DNA from: Cycas panzhihuaensis
Taxonomy: Eukaryota; Cycadophyta
Length of the DNA stretch: 64,000 bases
Direction: 5' to 3'
NCBI GenBank assembly: GCA_023213395.1
Contig: CM041465.1
Span: forward strand, 13,578,001-13,642,000
Under the pieces are notes generated by a model. It ran no database searches, was not told the origin of the DNA, and worked only from the letters and a program-made list of their open reading frames with translations. Position 1 is the stretch's first letter. Each line of letters opens with the position of its first letter. This document shows, one piece after another, positions 36,998-47,473 of this stretch. A program made the position numbers and the translations under genes.

Positions 36998-37188
36998 TAG
37001 GCTAAAAGTACCAAGATGTAATATGAATAGGCAAAAAATGCATAGTGATCATATAGTCAAGCAATCAAAATATAATGTATGTGATGTACCTCAATTAACC
37101 ATTTCTAAACCAACAAAAGTAAAGATAGAAGCATACCTAATCCACTTGAGTCAAGTCATCCATATCCATTCCCAGTAGGTGGGAAACT
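36998..37188 (-). repeat. M 5' LTR, outer end
   Basis: Matches 9926-10116. On the minus strand it starts AGTTTCCCACC, a one-base decay of TGTTTCC. It adjoins the O element at 37189. Confidence 0.88.
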
Positions 37189-38837
37189 AGGATCAAATGA
37201 ATGGGGTCCCTATTTTTAGAAGATTCATTAATGTCATAGCATTTGGAGCAAAGTCTACCAAGAAATATCATAAAATGTCTAACCTCTCTAAAAATGATTT
37301 GATTCATCTTTGAGTTTTGGGGGGAAGAATTTTTATTATGGCCTTGGCCTTATAAGGATCAACTTGGATCCCTTGCTATAAGACATCAAATCCTAACAAC
37401 TTGTTGGCTATGATGGCAAAATCAAACTTAATAGAGTTAAGGCTAATATGATACTTTCTATACCTAAGGAAAATCTTCCTCAAGTTAGTGGGTGATTAGC
37501 TCTCTTACATGAGAGGCCTATCAAATCATCTATAAATACGTCAAGGATTTTATTGATGAGGTTATGGAAGATGAAGTACATGGCACATTGATAAGAAGTT
37601 TCAGCATTCTTAAGCCCAAGAGGCATTTCTACGTAAGTGAATATTCCCTAAGGAGTAGTAAAAGTCATCTTATGTCGATCCTCAGTTGAGATTTAAATAT
37701 ACTTGTAGCCTAAGAGCCTATCTATCGATGACATGACTTCAAATTTGGTAGTACTATCAATGTTTTGGTTGATAAATTGAAGCAAGAAATTATCCTTTTA
37801 GCATGCATTATTTATATTCCTAAAGTCCATAAAAATACATATGATCCCATTCTTTTTGGAAATTAGCATGGTGCTAGATAACCACTTGGGGTAATCTATG
37901 GATGTGATGAGGCTAGAATTATGGAGCTTCTCTACTTCCATATTATAGTTTAGGATCTCATGGCCTTTATTTTTGTTGGATCTGCTTGGCTCCAAGAACT
38001 ATTATTAAATTATGGGTGATGATATCAGAGTTAATACCTTTGATGTCTATGTAATTCCACGTGAAAACATCCTAGAACTCATGGAACAACTATTATTAAA
38101 TTGTGGGTAATGATATCGAGGTTAATACCTTTTATGTATATGTAATTCCACATGAAAATATCCTAGAATTTATGGAACAACTTTCTATACTTCTTGATTT
38201 CTTTGGGAGAATATTCTATATTAATATTAATGACCTTATCTAGAGAAAGGATGATATCCCTTATTACTTCAATTAAAAAGATATTTCTCTCTCCAAAATG
38301 AGGAGGGGCTTGATCAATTTTGGGATTAAGAAGAGTGTTAGTGGTGTTGGGATTAGCCAAGGGAGATCCAATAGTGAGGCACTTCCAAAACCCCAACTTG
38401 TGATGGTTTATAAGGGGGTTAGGATATGATCCTACCAAGTTCTCAAGTAAGGCCTCATTATTTTTTAAGTAATCCACTCCACGAATGGTCTTACTCATAT
38501 GGGGTGTAAAGAAGTTTAGTTTTGGTAGGAATTCATACCAATTAATTACCCACTCAATAAAGTGAGGAGACTCCTCAAATGAGTTTGAGTGAAGGCATAA
38601 GATTAGTCAACTATCTATAGTGAGGGACAGAGCATCATAGGGGTTGGGGTCACACACAATTTATTCATTATAAGAGAAAGTGGATTCAAAATCCTCATTC
38701 AAATAATATACAAAGGGGGCTTACTTTAGGTCAAGCCTTAGAGTTGTGTGACTCAAGTCATTCCCCACATATTAAATCATGTTAATGGTTTAAGGTAGAG
38801 GATGGGGATAATAAGTTATAATCAACAAAGAACCTAC
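37189..38837 (-). pseudogene. O element, right part: RT and protease-RT linker
   Basis: Minus-strand Tat-like pol continuing from 6885. RT is at about 37190-38000: the open stretch 37798-37995 has VEKLHNSSLITSIDYPKW and FMDFRNINN, and the catalytic box reads FIDDLIGLS near 37530-37560 with both aspartates kept. The linker is at 38163-38498 (MSKTIRGVDYLKNNEALLEN), and decayed Tat linker sequence extends to about 38830. A 91-bp tandem duplication at 37997-38178 lies between linker and RT. Protease and gag are not present. They would lie beyond the copia insertion, probably outside the window. Confidence 0.75.
37997..38178. repeat. 91-bp tandem duplication inside O
   Basis: Units at 37997-38087 and 38088-38178 both start aactattattaaat and run to atggaac, differing mostly by transitions. 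M and P2 have one unit. 91 is not a multiple of 3, so the event disrupted the frame. Confidence 0.88.
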
Positions 38838-39135
38838 TGAAAATAGTGGATCTATCCTTTATCTCCATGCATTAAACACAAAGGCAAATATGGGAGCAAG
38901 AGAGACTTGAGAGAAAAATAGTAGCTCTTACAAAATGGGAAGGTAAGAATAAGCCTCCTTCATTGAGTTTTTACTTTTATATTTAGAGAGGGAGCATTAG
39001 AGTTAGGTGAAATGAAATTACACATAATGCACATGAAAGTGCATTTCATTTAAGTGATCTAATTTAAAGCTCACTTAAGACCCTCTTTAGACATAATCAA
39101 CTAATGTAATAACCTTGTGATATTAACCCTTTTCA
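38838..39135 (-). repeat. Copia 3' LTR (298 bp)
   Basis: Plus-strand text starts tgaaaatagtgg and ends cccttttca, so both strands begin TGAAAA and end TTTTCA. The minus strand has TAAGAGGGAGAT (39136-39147) directly before it, a good polypurine tract, and a TATA-like CTAAATATAAAAG near 38980. The length is typical of copia LTRs. Boundaries are inferred from one LTR only. Confidence 0.6.
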
Positions 39136-39147
39136 ATCTCCCTCTTA

Positions 39148-39560
39148 ATGGAAGAAGGTCATTTCATTCTATTTTATTCTATCGTATGAGTCTTCATTTG
39201 AGCCTCTTATAAAGAATACTACTATGACACTTTTGCGGGAAACCCTCATAGGGAAGAAAACCCATAGATTTTCTAATTTACTAACCTGGCTCAGATAGCT
39301 CATTAAATGAAGTTAGATAGCCAATCAATACAATGAATTTTATAGATGAAATCTACTAAGTCTCCATATACCACTTGGTCATCATCCCCCATACCCTTTC
39401 GGGTTTTCACAGGTTTCGATTTTCCAAAAAGATACAACCTTTATCCTTCTGTGCCCATAAGTGGTTTTCTTGAATGGGATAGAGAAAAGACTTACTCTTG
39501 TCCTTCTGCACCCATAAGGGGTTTTCATGAATGAGACACAGTATTATGGTCCTATTGTCA
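39148..39560. other. Copia 3' untranslated stretch with 57-bp duplication
   Basis: No coding frame recognised. At about 39435-39545 a unit containing tccttctg, cccataag and ggttttc is repeated with a 57-bp period. Confidence 0.5.
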
Positions 39561-41330
39561 TCTCCTTCAATCAGTTAGAGATGGAGGCACTAAAGCTGAG
39601 TTGCTTTTGGAAATATTCAAACTTCACCCTCTTCAGTGGTTTGATGAAGATAGCCACTTGATCTACTGTGGGGTAGTACTCTAGTTGAATTGTGTTATCA
39701 TGAACTAGTTCTCTAATCCTATGGACTTTCATACTTATATGTTTGGTACGATCATGAAATATAAGATTTTTAGCCATTTGGATTGTAGATTGATTATCTA
39801 CATGTAAGCTAGTATAACTTATTTAGGTGGCATTTAATGTATTCAATAATTTTTTAAGCCATATCACCTCCTTGCTTGTCTCAAAAGCAATAATATATTT
39901 AACTTTGATAATTGAGTCTACAACTATCTTCTACCATCTGGATCTCCATGATATTGATGATGTTCTAAGAAATATTATGTTCCCAGACATAGATCTTCCT
40001 GTATCTTTATCTCTAGCAAAGTCTAAGTTTATGCATATATAAAGTTTAAATTCTGCATTGGGTTCATACAATAAACCATATTTGTTGGTCATCCTTAGGT
40101 ACTGCAACACTCATATTGCATCTTTTTAGTGATTATGCTTAGGATTTATCATGAATCTTGTAAGAATATCAATAGAGTGTGTAATATCTAGCCTTGTGTT
40201 GGTAGTATAGATGAGACTACCTACAAGTTACCTGTAGAGTGTTGCATCTGACTCCCTAGTGTCACCATTAGCTGAGAGTTTAATATTAGGTTCCATAGGT
40301 ATATCCACTAGACGAGCACCTTCCAATTGAAACCTTGTTAGAAGATTGTTGATATATTTTTCTTGGGAGAGAAAGATTTTACCATTCTTTTGTGTTACTT
40401 CAATTCCCAAGTAATATTTCATCAACTTGAAGTCAGACAATTCAAAAGTTTTAGTAAGGTCCTTCTTCAACTCACTAATTACCTATTCATTATTTCCTGA
40501 TACTAGCATATCATCCACAAAGATTAAGAGGTAAGTGTCTTTATCATTTTGACACTTAATGAATAATGTTGTATCAATATTTTAATAGTCACAAACCTCA
40601 TATCTAAGTTGCCTCATTCTTTTAGACAACCTAGTAAATTAAGCATGAGGGGATTGTTTTAGGCTGTATAAGGACTTTCTGAGCCTACAAACCTTATGCT
40701 CCTAACTAACAATCTTGTATTCTTCTGGCTAAGCCATGTAAATTTATTCTTTAAGGTCTCCACTGAGAAATGTGGTCTTAACATTGAGTTGGTAGATTTT
40801 CTAACCCTATTGAATAGCTAAGGCTATAAGAGTTCTGATTGTAGGCCACTTAGTTATAGGAGTAAAGATTTTAGTGTAGTCAATGCCTCTTACCAACGTC
40901 ATCTTATGCTTTTCTAGGGTGCCATCTAATCTGTTCTTGTTTTTGAATGCCTATTTGTTTTGAACTACCTTTCTTCCAAGTGGTAGATCAACAAGCTCCC
41001 ATGTCCCATTCTTGGTAAGAGATTCGTACTCTTCATTCATGGCATTTCTCCAAGTTGTATGCTTTACAACTTCTTAGTACGTTAGAGGCTCTTCAATAAG
41101 AGCAAGGTGTAATTCTGCTAGTTCAAGCTCAATGGAAAATGATTCGTGCATCCTTGCTCTATGGACTCAACTAGTGCCAATTTTACCTACCTCATCTGGT
41201 CACATGTCCTTATGTAGTTGGTAGGCTTTACAAAAACCTCAACTTGGGAATGAGGTTGTTATTTCCACATCCTCTTAGTCTTCATTTTGATCTCAAAAAG
41301 GATCATGTGAAATGTTTGGCATAGAGGAAG
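39561..41330 (-). pseudogene. Copia reverse transcriptase and RNase H
   Basis: Minus-strand order: a Ser/Pro-rich pre-RT stretch ending SMPNISHDPF near 41295; the RT start near 41050 (AMNEEYESLTKNGTWELVDL); LIFVDDMLVSGN near 40490-40530 with the catalytic aspartates; KTFELSDFKLMKYYLGIEV at 40228-40470; and RNase H at 39571-39777 (FHDRTKHISMKVHRIRELV and DQVAIFIKPL, the usual copia ending). Stops are frequent but few shifts are needed to follow it. Confidence 0.88.
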
Positions 41331-41440
41331 TTGACAATGTTGGAGAAGATGGGCTAGCCACTAATGTTAGAGAAGATGGTCCTTTTATTATAGCTTTTCC
41401 TTTGTCAACTTGACTATTCACAAATGATGGTGATGGATGT

Positions 41441-41591
41441 TGTTTCCTAGCTACCGAGAATGGGTATGGACGAGCTGACTCAGGTAAGTATAGGTATGCT
41501 TCTATCATTTGCATTAGTCAATTTTAGAAAGGTAAATTGAAGCACCTCTTTATTTTCATTGTATGATTGATTGGTTCATTTGTATGACTAT
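41441..41591 (+). repeat. P2 5' LTR, first piece
   Basis: TGTTTCCTAGCTACCGAGAA..., matching the LTR starts at 24426, 34265 and 58593. It ends with actat, the target copy of the A2 insertion. Confidence 0.88.
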
Positions 41592-42846
41592 TGATCCCAT
41601 AAGAGCTTAGTTGGTGAAGAAGTCAATTATCAACCTTTTCTCCTTGAGATTCTGGGAGTTAGTGTAGAAATCTAAATAACATCAAAACAACAATGAGCTC
41701 ACGAAAGAAAATTCTATACCAAATCATTTATCCTTGAAATTGATCCAAAAGTATGAGGAGTAGTACTTTTATTAAACTATGAAAATCTCCATTTAATGGT
41801 AGAGAAATCAACTAGTAAAAAAATAGTAAAATTACAAGGAATAAATGATACAATTATACCATAAGAGGGACTCCAACCCTCCAAAATTCTTCTCTAAGGA
41901 TGCTTCCCAATTCAAGTGCCTTTCACCTCCAAGAACCACCTCTCCAACCCCTAATAGGGCTTAATTTATAGAAAGAAACCAAAATTGCATGTTTAACAAG
42001 TGGTAATCATGCAAGTATAACCACTAACCACTAGAATGCATGTTGTCCAAGTGGCCTTCATGTAATTCTTAAAAAGTTGTAGCTTGTAACTAATCTTAAT
42101 GGACCCCAATTTGGCTCAAATTTGGTACACATATAGGAACACATGTCCCCTCTACTTCCACAAAATTTCAGCTCATTTAGATATCATTTGATTTTATTGT
42201 TATTCATTTAATTATAATATATATTTGCTATTTTTCTGCTGTCCAAGTGGCCTTCATCTAATTCTTAAAAGTTATAGCTTGTAACTGACCTTAACTAACT
42301 CCAATTTATCTCAAATTTGGTACACATATAGGAATAATGTAACCCCCACTTTCTTAAAATTTTAGCTCATTTGGATGTCATTTGACTATATTTTTATTCA
42401 TTTAATTATAATATGTATTTGCTATTTTTCTGCTGTCCAAGTGGCCTTCATGTAATTCTTAATAGTTGTAGCTTGTAACTGAACTTAACCAACTCCAATT
42501 CAACTCAAATTTGGTACAAATATAGGAACCATGTATCCTCCACTTCCTTAAAATTTTAGCTCATTTGGATGTCATTTGACTATATTTTTATTCATTTAAT
42601 GATAATATGTATTTGCTATTTTTTTTCTGCTAGCTGTGGGATTAATTTTATGAAAAACAAGGCCTGAACTCTAATCAAATGATATTTTCTAAACCCCATA
42701 TTTTGTACACATCTAGTGGGATGTGTCTTCTAGCATTACACAAAATTTCATATAATTGTTATACCATTTGGCCATATCTCTTTTAGTTATACCAATACCT
42801 AGCATTTTTTGCATCCTGTAAACATATGGTAGATCCTCCTGGATCA
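41592..42846 (-). repeat. A2 3' LTR (1255 bp)
   Basis: The minus strand begins TGATCCAGGAGG and ends TGGGATCA, giving matched termini TGATCC/GGATCA. It contains three tandem units of about 195 bp and the complete inner region that is deleted in the 5' LTR. Confidence 0.92.
42045..42628. repeat. Three tandem units of about 195 bp in A2 3' LTR
   Basis: Units start with gtccaagtgg at 42045, 42241 and 42435 (196, 194 and about 194 bp). Each runs through ggtacacatatagg and ends tttgctatttttctgct. Confidence 0.93.
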
Positions 42847-42850
42847 TGGC

Positions 42851-42862
42851 TTCCCCTTCCTC
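42851..42862 (-). promoter_or_regulatory. A2 polypurine tract
   Basis: The minus strand reads GAGGAAGGGGAA, four bases before the 3' LTR. Confidence 0.75.
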
Positions 42863-42887
42863 GGAAAATAGCCAACTCTTGTTTGGC

Positions 42888-44400
42888 TTAGAATTGGAGA
42901 TGGGGAAAGTGTTGTTCTCCTTGTTGCCTACTAAACCAATTGGCCTTACTAGCCAATTTCCCTGCTACTCCAATCCTAAAAGATTCATGTGTCTTATATC
43001 TTGTTTTGGTAGATTTTCTCTCCAAGATACAATCTTCCTTAAGAGGCTCCTCACTTTCCAAATATAAATCATCAACTGAAGGTAAAGTGAACTGGTCTTG
43101 TTCCTCATCTAGCATGGAGGGCACAAAGAGTTTTAAGTATTTAGCATTTACTACTGAATATATTTACATATAAGGTGGAAGATCAAGTTGGAAAGCATTG
43201 CCACCTACTTTTCTTAAAATCTTGAATGGTCCATACCTTATAGGTTTTAGTTTCTTGCCTTCTCCTTTTAACCTCTTCTTGCTCAAGTATAACCATACTA
43301 AATCTCCTTCTTAAAAAGTACACTCTTGCCTATGCTTGTCATGCCTTTCCTTGTACTTTTGTTGAGTCCTTAGAAGTTGATCATGTACTTCTTTATGGAC
43401 TCTCTGAATCTTCTCCAAGTATCTTAAAGCCTTGTCATGCTCCTCCTTCTCTTTGACGGATCCTTCCTTAGCTTACATGGAAAACTCTAAGTCAAATGGA
43501 CTTTGAGGTAAGTATCCCAAACAAACTTAAAAAGGTGCTTTATAGTGTGATGCATGCATTACTCTATTAAATGCAAATTGTAGAAAAGCCAATGATTCAT
43601 CCCAAGTCTTTGGATGCTTGGAATTGTATCCCCTCAATAAATGTACCAAAGTTCTATTCACTACTTCGGTTTGTCTATCTATTTGAGGATGGAAACTTGT
43701 ACTCCTCTTCAATTTGGTATCCATAATCTCCTATAGTGACTTCCAAAATGATGAAAGGAATTGAGTGTTCTGATCTAAAATGATGGAAGAAGGCAAGTCA
43801 AAATTCTTCCATACATGCTCGAAGAATAACTCACCGCTCTGACTGTGATTATCTTTTTACAAGGTATTAGACATATCATTTTACCGAACCTATCTACAAC
43901 AACAAAAAGATAATCATGTCCCTTCCTAGTCATGGGAAGTCCCCCTAAGAAATCAATGGAGATACTTTCCCAAGGTCTAGTGGGAATAGGAAGTGGTGTA
44001 TACAATCCTAATTTTCTAGCAGAAGGCTTAGAAGTATTACACATTACACATCCTTTTATATATTTTTTTACATCATTTTACATTTTTGGCCATACGACAT
44101 ATCTTCTCAAGTTTGCTAAAGTCTTCTCTATACCAAAGTGACCAACTACTTTAGAAGTATGGGCTTCTTTAAGCCACTTGATCTTGTCTCTTTTTGATGG
44201 AACATAGAGCTGCTCCCCTTTGAAAAGTAGACCATCCTTCCAAGCAAGCTGGGAAGGTCTTCCTTTCACTAGGTTCTCTAATTCTTCCTTCAAAGATTCA
44301 TGGTACAAGTCTTTGTACTCTTCATGATGCATTGGTTCCACCTGCAAACTCATAAGAGAATTACAAACAAAAGTAGAAGAAGAAGTGGAACAAGGTGGTC
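42888..44400 (-). pseudogene. A2 integrase with chromodomain-like tail
   Basis: Minus-strand order: zinc-binding region with HFGIEKTLANLRR at about 44100 and the later CNTSKPS; DDE core with ISIDFLGGLPMT (first Asp), IILDQNTQFL near 43760-43790 (second Asp) and DRQTEVVNRTL near 43680 (Glu); and a C-terminal tail at 42888-43124 (ILERKSTKTRYKTHESFRIG, then SKANWFSR and FPHL). That tail fits the fold of a chromodomain (aromatic, KG-like turn, W, F-P-L) but is diverged. A frameshift near 43750 separates core and C-terminal parts. The chromodomain is thought to steer integration to heterochromatin in this group. Confidence 0.82.
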
Positions 44401-45990
44401 TAGATAACATATCAGCAATTTTGTTATTAGATCCCTTTTTGTACTTAATTACAATATTGAATTGTTGTAAATAACTCATCCACTTCATGTGTCTTGCTTG
44501 CTGTAATTTACTTTGGGTTTGTAAAAATTAAAGAGGCTTATGATCGGTATGAACTACAACCTCTTTTCCAAGCAAGTATGACCTCCAATGCTTTCATGCT
44601 TGATGAAGTGCGAATATTTCTCGATCATATGTTGGGTAGTTCTTTACTTTAGTAGTGAAGACTTCCGAATGGTAAGCAATAGGCTTCCCATCTTGAATAA
44701 GGACAGCTCCCATCGCATTTCCACTTGCATCAGCTTCTACTTCAAAAGGCCCTTGCAAATTTGGCATTGCCAAAACTGGTGCTTCATAAATTTTCTTCTT
44801 TAAAAGAAGAAAAGCTTCTTCCTCCTTGGAACCCCAAGTAAACTTTCTACTAGATTTTGTCAATCCATGTAGAGGTACTGCAACCTGTGAGAAATGAAGA
44901 ATAAACTTTCTCAAGTATTGACAAGCTCCTAAAAAACTTCTCACCTCTGTGATATTTGTTGGCCTAGGCCATTTGAGGATGGCTTGAGTCTTGAGTGGAT
45001 CGATACTCAACTTTCCTCCTCCAACCACAAAGCCTAAGAAGATCAAGTTCTCCTTGCCAAATTCATACTTCTTCACATTAAGCTTCAAGTGATGCTTAGC
45101 CATAGTCTTTAAAACTTCTTCTATATGCTGCAAATGTTCCTCCCATGTGTTGCTAAAAATTAAATGTCATCAAGATAGACAATAACAAAATTATCCATGT
45201 AAGGCCTTAACATTTCATTCATTAGCCTCATGAATGTTGCAGGAGCATTACACAATCTGAAAGGCATAACCATCCATTCAAAGAGTCCTTTCTTTGTTTT
45301 GAAGGCCATCTTCCATGTGTCCTCCTCCTTGACCCTAACTTGGTGATAACCACTTTTCAAATCCAACTTAGTAAAATAACAAGCATGCTGAATTTGATCA
45401 ATCAAATCATCTATGCAAGGCAAAGGGTAGCGATTTTTAATTATAATTTTATTCAAAGCACGAAAGTCTATACACATTCTCCATCCTCCATCCTTCTTAG
45501 GTACCAAGATAATTGGTGACCCACAAGGTGAACATGAAGGTCTTATGACCCCTTGATCAAGCAACTCCTCAACTTGCCTCTTTATCTCATTATTCTCTAT
45601 AATGGAGTGCCTATACAAAGCAACATTAGGCAATGGTGCATCTCCTACAAGAGTGATTTCATGCTCTATCTTTCTCTTTGGTGGTAGCCCATCAACATGT
45701 TGAAATAGAATATCATACCTTGTCTTTAACTCCTCAATTTGTTGCATTTGTTTAGGTGATATAAGAAGAGTGTGAATAGAAGGACCTTCTTCATCTCCTG
45801 CCTCTTTTTTTCTCCTTACCATGAAGATGAAGAATTTACCACATGCATTGATCATCCTTTTTGCTTGAGTAGCTAAAATTAATGCTATCTTATCCAAGTG
45901 CTTCTTTGTGGCCTTTATGATGAAGCCCTTGTTATCCTTCATCAACTGATACTTTCTCTCCCTTCGATAGAAGAGTGCATCTCAATCCCA
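44401..45990 (-). pseudogene. A2 reverse transcriptase and RNase H
   Basis: RT is open at 45160-45945 (261 aa), including the linker, motif A TKLDLKSGYHQVRV, motif B WMVMPFRLCNAPATF and the catalytic box VIVYLDD intact. A short deletion right after YLDDI shifts the frame and ends it. The thumb and RNase H continue in the new frame at 44594-45133 (KLSIDPLKTQAILKWPRP, FEVEADASGNAMG), and the RNase H end with KKGSNNKIADMLSRPP is at about 44400-44488. Apart from the shift this is the best preserved RT in the window. Confidence 0.92.
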
Positions 45991-45999
45991 CAAATAGGG

Positions 46000-47430
46000 A
46001 CTCCCAAGCACAACATGGCATACATCTAATGGCACCACATCATATATTACTTCATCAACAAAATCATTAGTGATGGAAAATTTAAGTGTACATTGCTTTG
46101 ATATTTACATTTCCACATATTTATGGATCCAACTAAGAGGATATGGATGAGGGTGAGGAGTAGTTACCAACCCAATGCTCTTTACCAAACTTTCTGAGAT
46201 TAAATTCTTTTGGCTCCCTGGATCTATAATGGCACTAATAATACTATTTCCTACTTGAAGCTTCAAGTGAAATAGTTCCTCCCTTATAGCATCATCTTCA
46301 TAATTTGTAAGTAGAGTAACCTTCTCTTCTTCTCCTTCACTTTGAATCTCCACCTCAGAAAGTAGTGTTTTCCCTTTTTCCTTCTTTCTTAATTCCATAT
46401 CCTTGATATGCTTTGGCTTTAGCTCTGGATGCAACTTCCAACACTTTGTTGTAATATGACCACTAATATCACAATGCTCATAATAGTTAGAACTTTTAAC
46501 AAAATTAATTCTTTTCTTCTTTCCTTCTTGCCTTTTAGATGAGTGTAATTTAAGATTCTTTTCATACTTATTAGAAGTAAAAGTAGAATCTTTAGACATA
46601 AATGTAGATTTCTTGCTTTTACTTTCTATTGCCATAGCCATCCTACTTGCTTCTCCAATGGATTGAACCTTAAAAAGCCTTAGTTCCTTCCTTATGTATT
46701 CATGTAATCCTCTAATAAATTTCATAAGAGTGACATGTTCATCCATATTAATACCAAGTAGCATGCCATGCCTAAAAAATAAAGAAGTATACTCTTGGAC
46801 ACTTACACCTCTCCCTTAGCGTAAATATTGCCAAGTGACCCATTGGTCTTCCTCATGAACTATGGGGTAGAATTGCTTCTTTATTATTTTCTTAAAATCC
46901 CTCCATGAAAAAGAAGATACATCACGAGTCTTCAAATATGCATTCCACCATGTCAATGCATGTTTACACAACTTGAGCCTAGCAAATGAAATCTTTTGAG
47001 TATTACTATAAGCATAAATTGTGAAGTAGGTTTCAAGTTGATCTAACCAATGGTCCAACTTTTTAGCATTTAACTCTCCATAATAAGTTGAAATATCCAA
47101 CTTTGCCTCCACCTTGAAGGGTTGATGAGATGAAGTACCCTTGCTTTCTTCAAAAGAGTGCTTTAAGGTCTCCTCCTCTTCCTCTTCATGGTTGTGGTCA
47201 TATGTGGATCCTCCTTCAAATTCCTTCTCTTTGCCTTTTCCTTTGACTAGAGGTAGAAGGTGGGTCATCATTTGCATCAAGGCTTCTATGTTCTTCTCAA
47301 ACTTTTCAAATCTAATTTCTCCATCTTCTTTTTCAGCCATGGTGCTTGGATTCTTTCTTTGTCTTCTTGGTGATTGCAACACAAGGAAGTCTTCATCTTT
47401 CTCTTTGTATCCTTTCCTTGTTTGTACCAT
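46000..47430 (-). pseudogene. A2 gag and aspartic protease
   Basis: Starts with ATG at 47430 (MVQTRKGYKEKDEDF). The open stretches 46816-47430 (204 aa) and 46105-46764 (219 aa) are in one frame, separated by stops near 46815. Gag core: LDISTYYGELNAKKLDHWLD. Knuckle: NYYEHCDISGHITTKCWK, first Cys replaced by Tyr. Protease: SAIIDPGSQKNLISESLVK, with Pro in the DSG position, shared with A1 and so probably ancestral. A stop at 46105 precedes the protease-RT linker. Confidence 0.9.
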
Positions 47431-47456
47431 TCAAGTCCTTACAAGAAAGATCACAG

Positions 47457-47468
47457 GCTCTGATACCA
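47457..47468 (-). promoter_or_regulatory. A2 primer-binding site (tRNA-iMet)
   Basis: The minus strand reads TGGTATCAGAGC exactly, five bases inside the LTR edge. Confidence 0.92.
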
Positions 47469-47473
47469 AAATA

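Larger units (their letters stand above)
24421..37002 (+). mobile_element. Tat-like element P1, internally deleted but with complete ends
   Basis: Seen: a target duplication tagga at 24421-24425 and taggc at 36998-37002 (original taggc, judged from the uninterrupted LTR at 9925), two LTRs of exactly 2733 bp, a primer site, gag, protease, linker fused to the integrase C-terminal domain, an antisense PMD-like gene, and a polypurine tract. RT, RNase H and the integrase core are absent. The element inserted into M's 5' LTR in the opposite orientation. Inference: it moved using proteins supplied by a related complete element. Confidence 0.92.
6886..37188 (-). mobile_element. Tat-like Ty3/gypsy element M, with P1 nested in its 5' LTR
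   Basis: Seen in minus-strand order: 5' LTR (36998-37188 plus 21909-24425), primer site, gag, protease, linker, RT, RNase H, integrase, antisense PMD-like gene, second RNase H, polypurine tract, 3' LTR (about 6886-10116). Without the inserted element it is about 17.7 kb. It interrupts O: the O sequence stops at about 6885 and resumes at 37189 in register with the uninterrupted equivalent near 16810-16840. A clean target duplication is not visible; gggac at the left and aggat at the right are a weak candidate. Lineage is inferred from RT sequence, long LTRs and 3' accessory genes. Confidence 0.85.
38838..41440 (-). mobile_element. Ty1/copia element fragment (3' part)
   Basis: A short LTR (38838-39135), a polypurine tract, a 3' untranslated stretch, and RNase H and RT coding remnants on the minus strand. 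It is cut at 41440 by the LTR of P2, so its integrase, gag and 5' LTR are not seen. Its left edge adjoins O at 38837, suggesting insertion into O. The second target copy would be beyond the right end of the window. Confidence 0.75.

Noticed and set aside
42045-42628. Regular repeats considered as a CRISPR array or satellite
   Set aside because: Only three units of 195 bp with no spacers, and confined to one element's LTRs.
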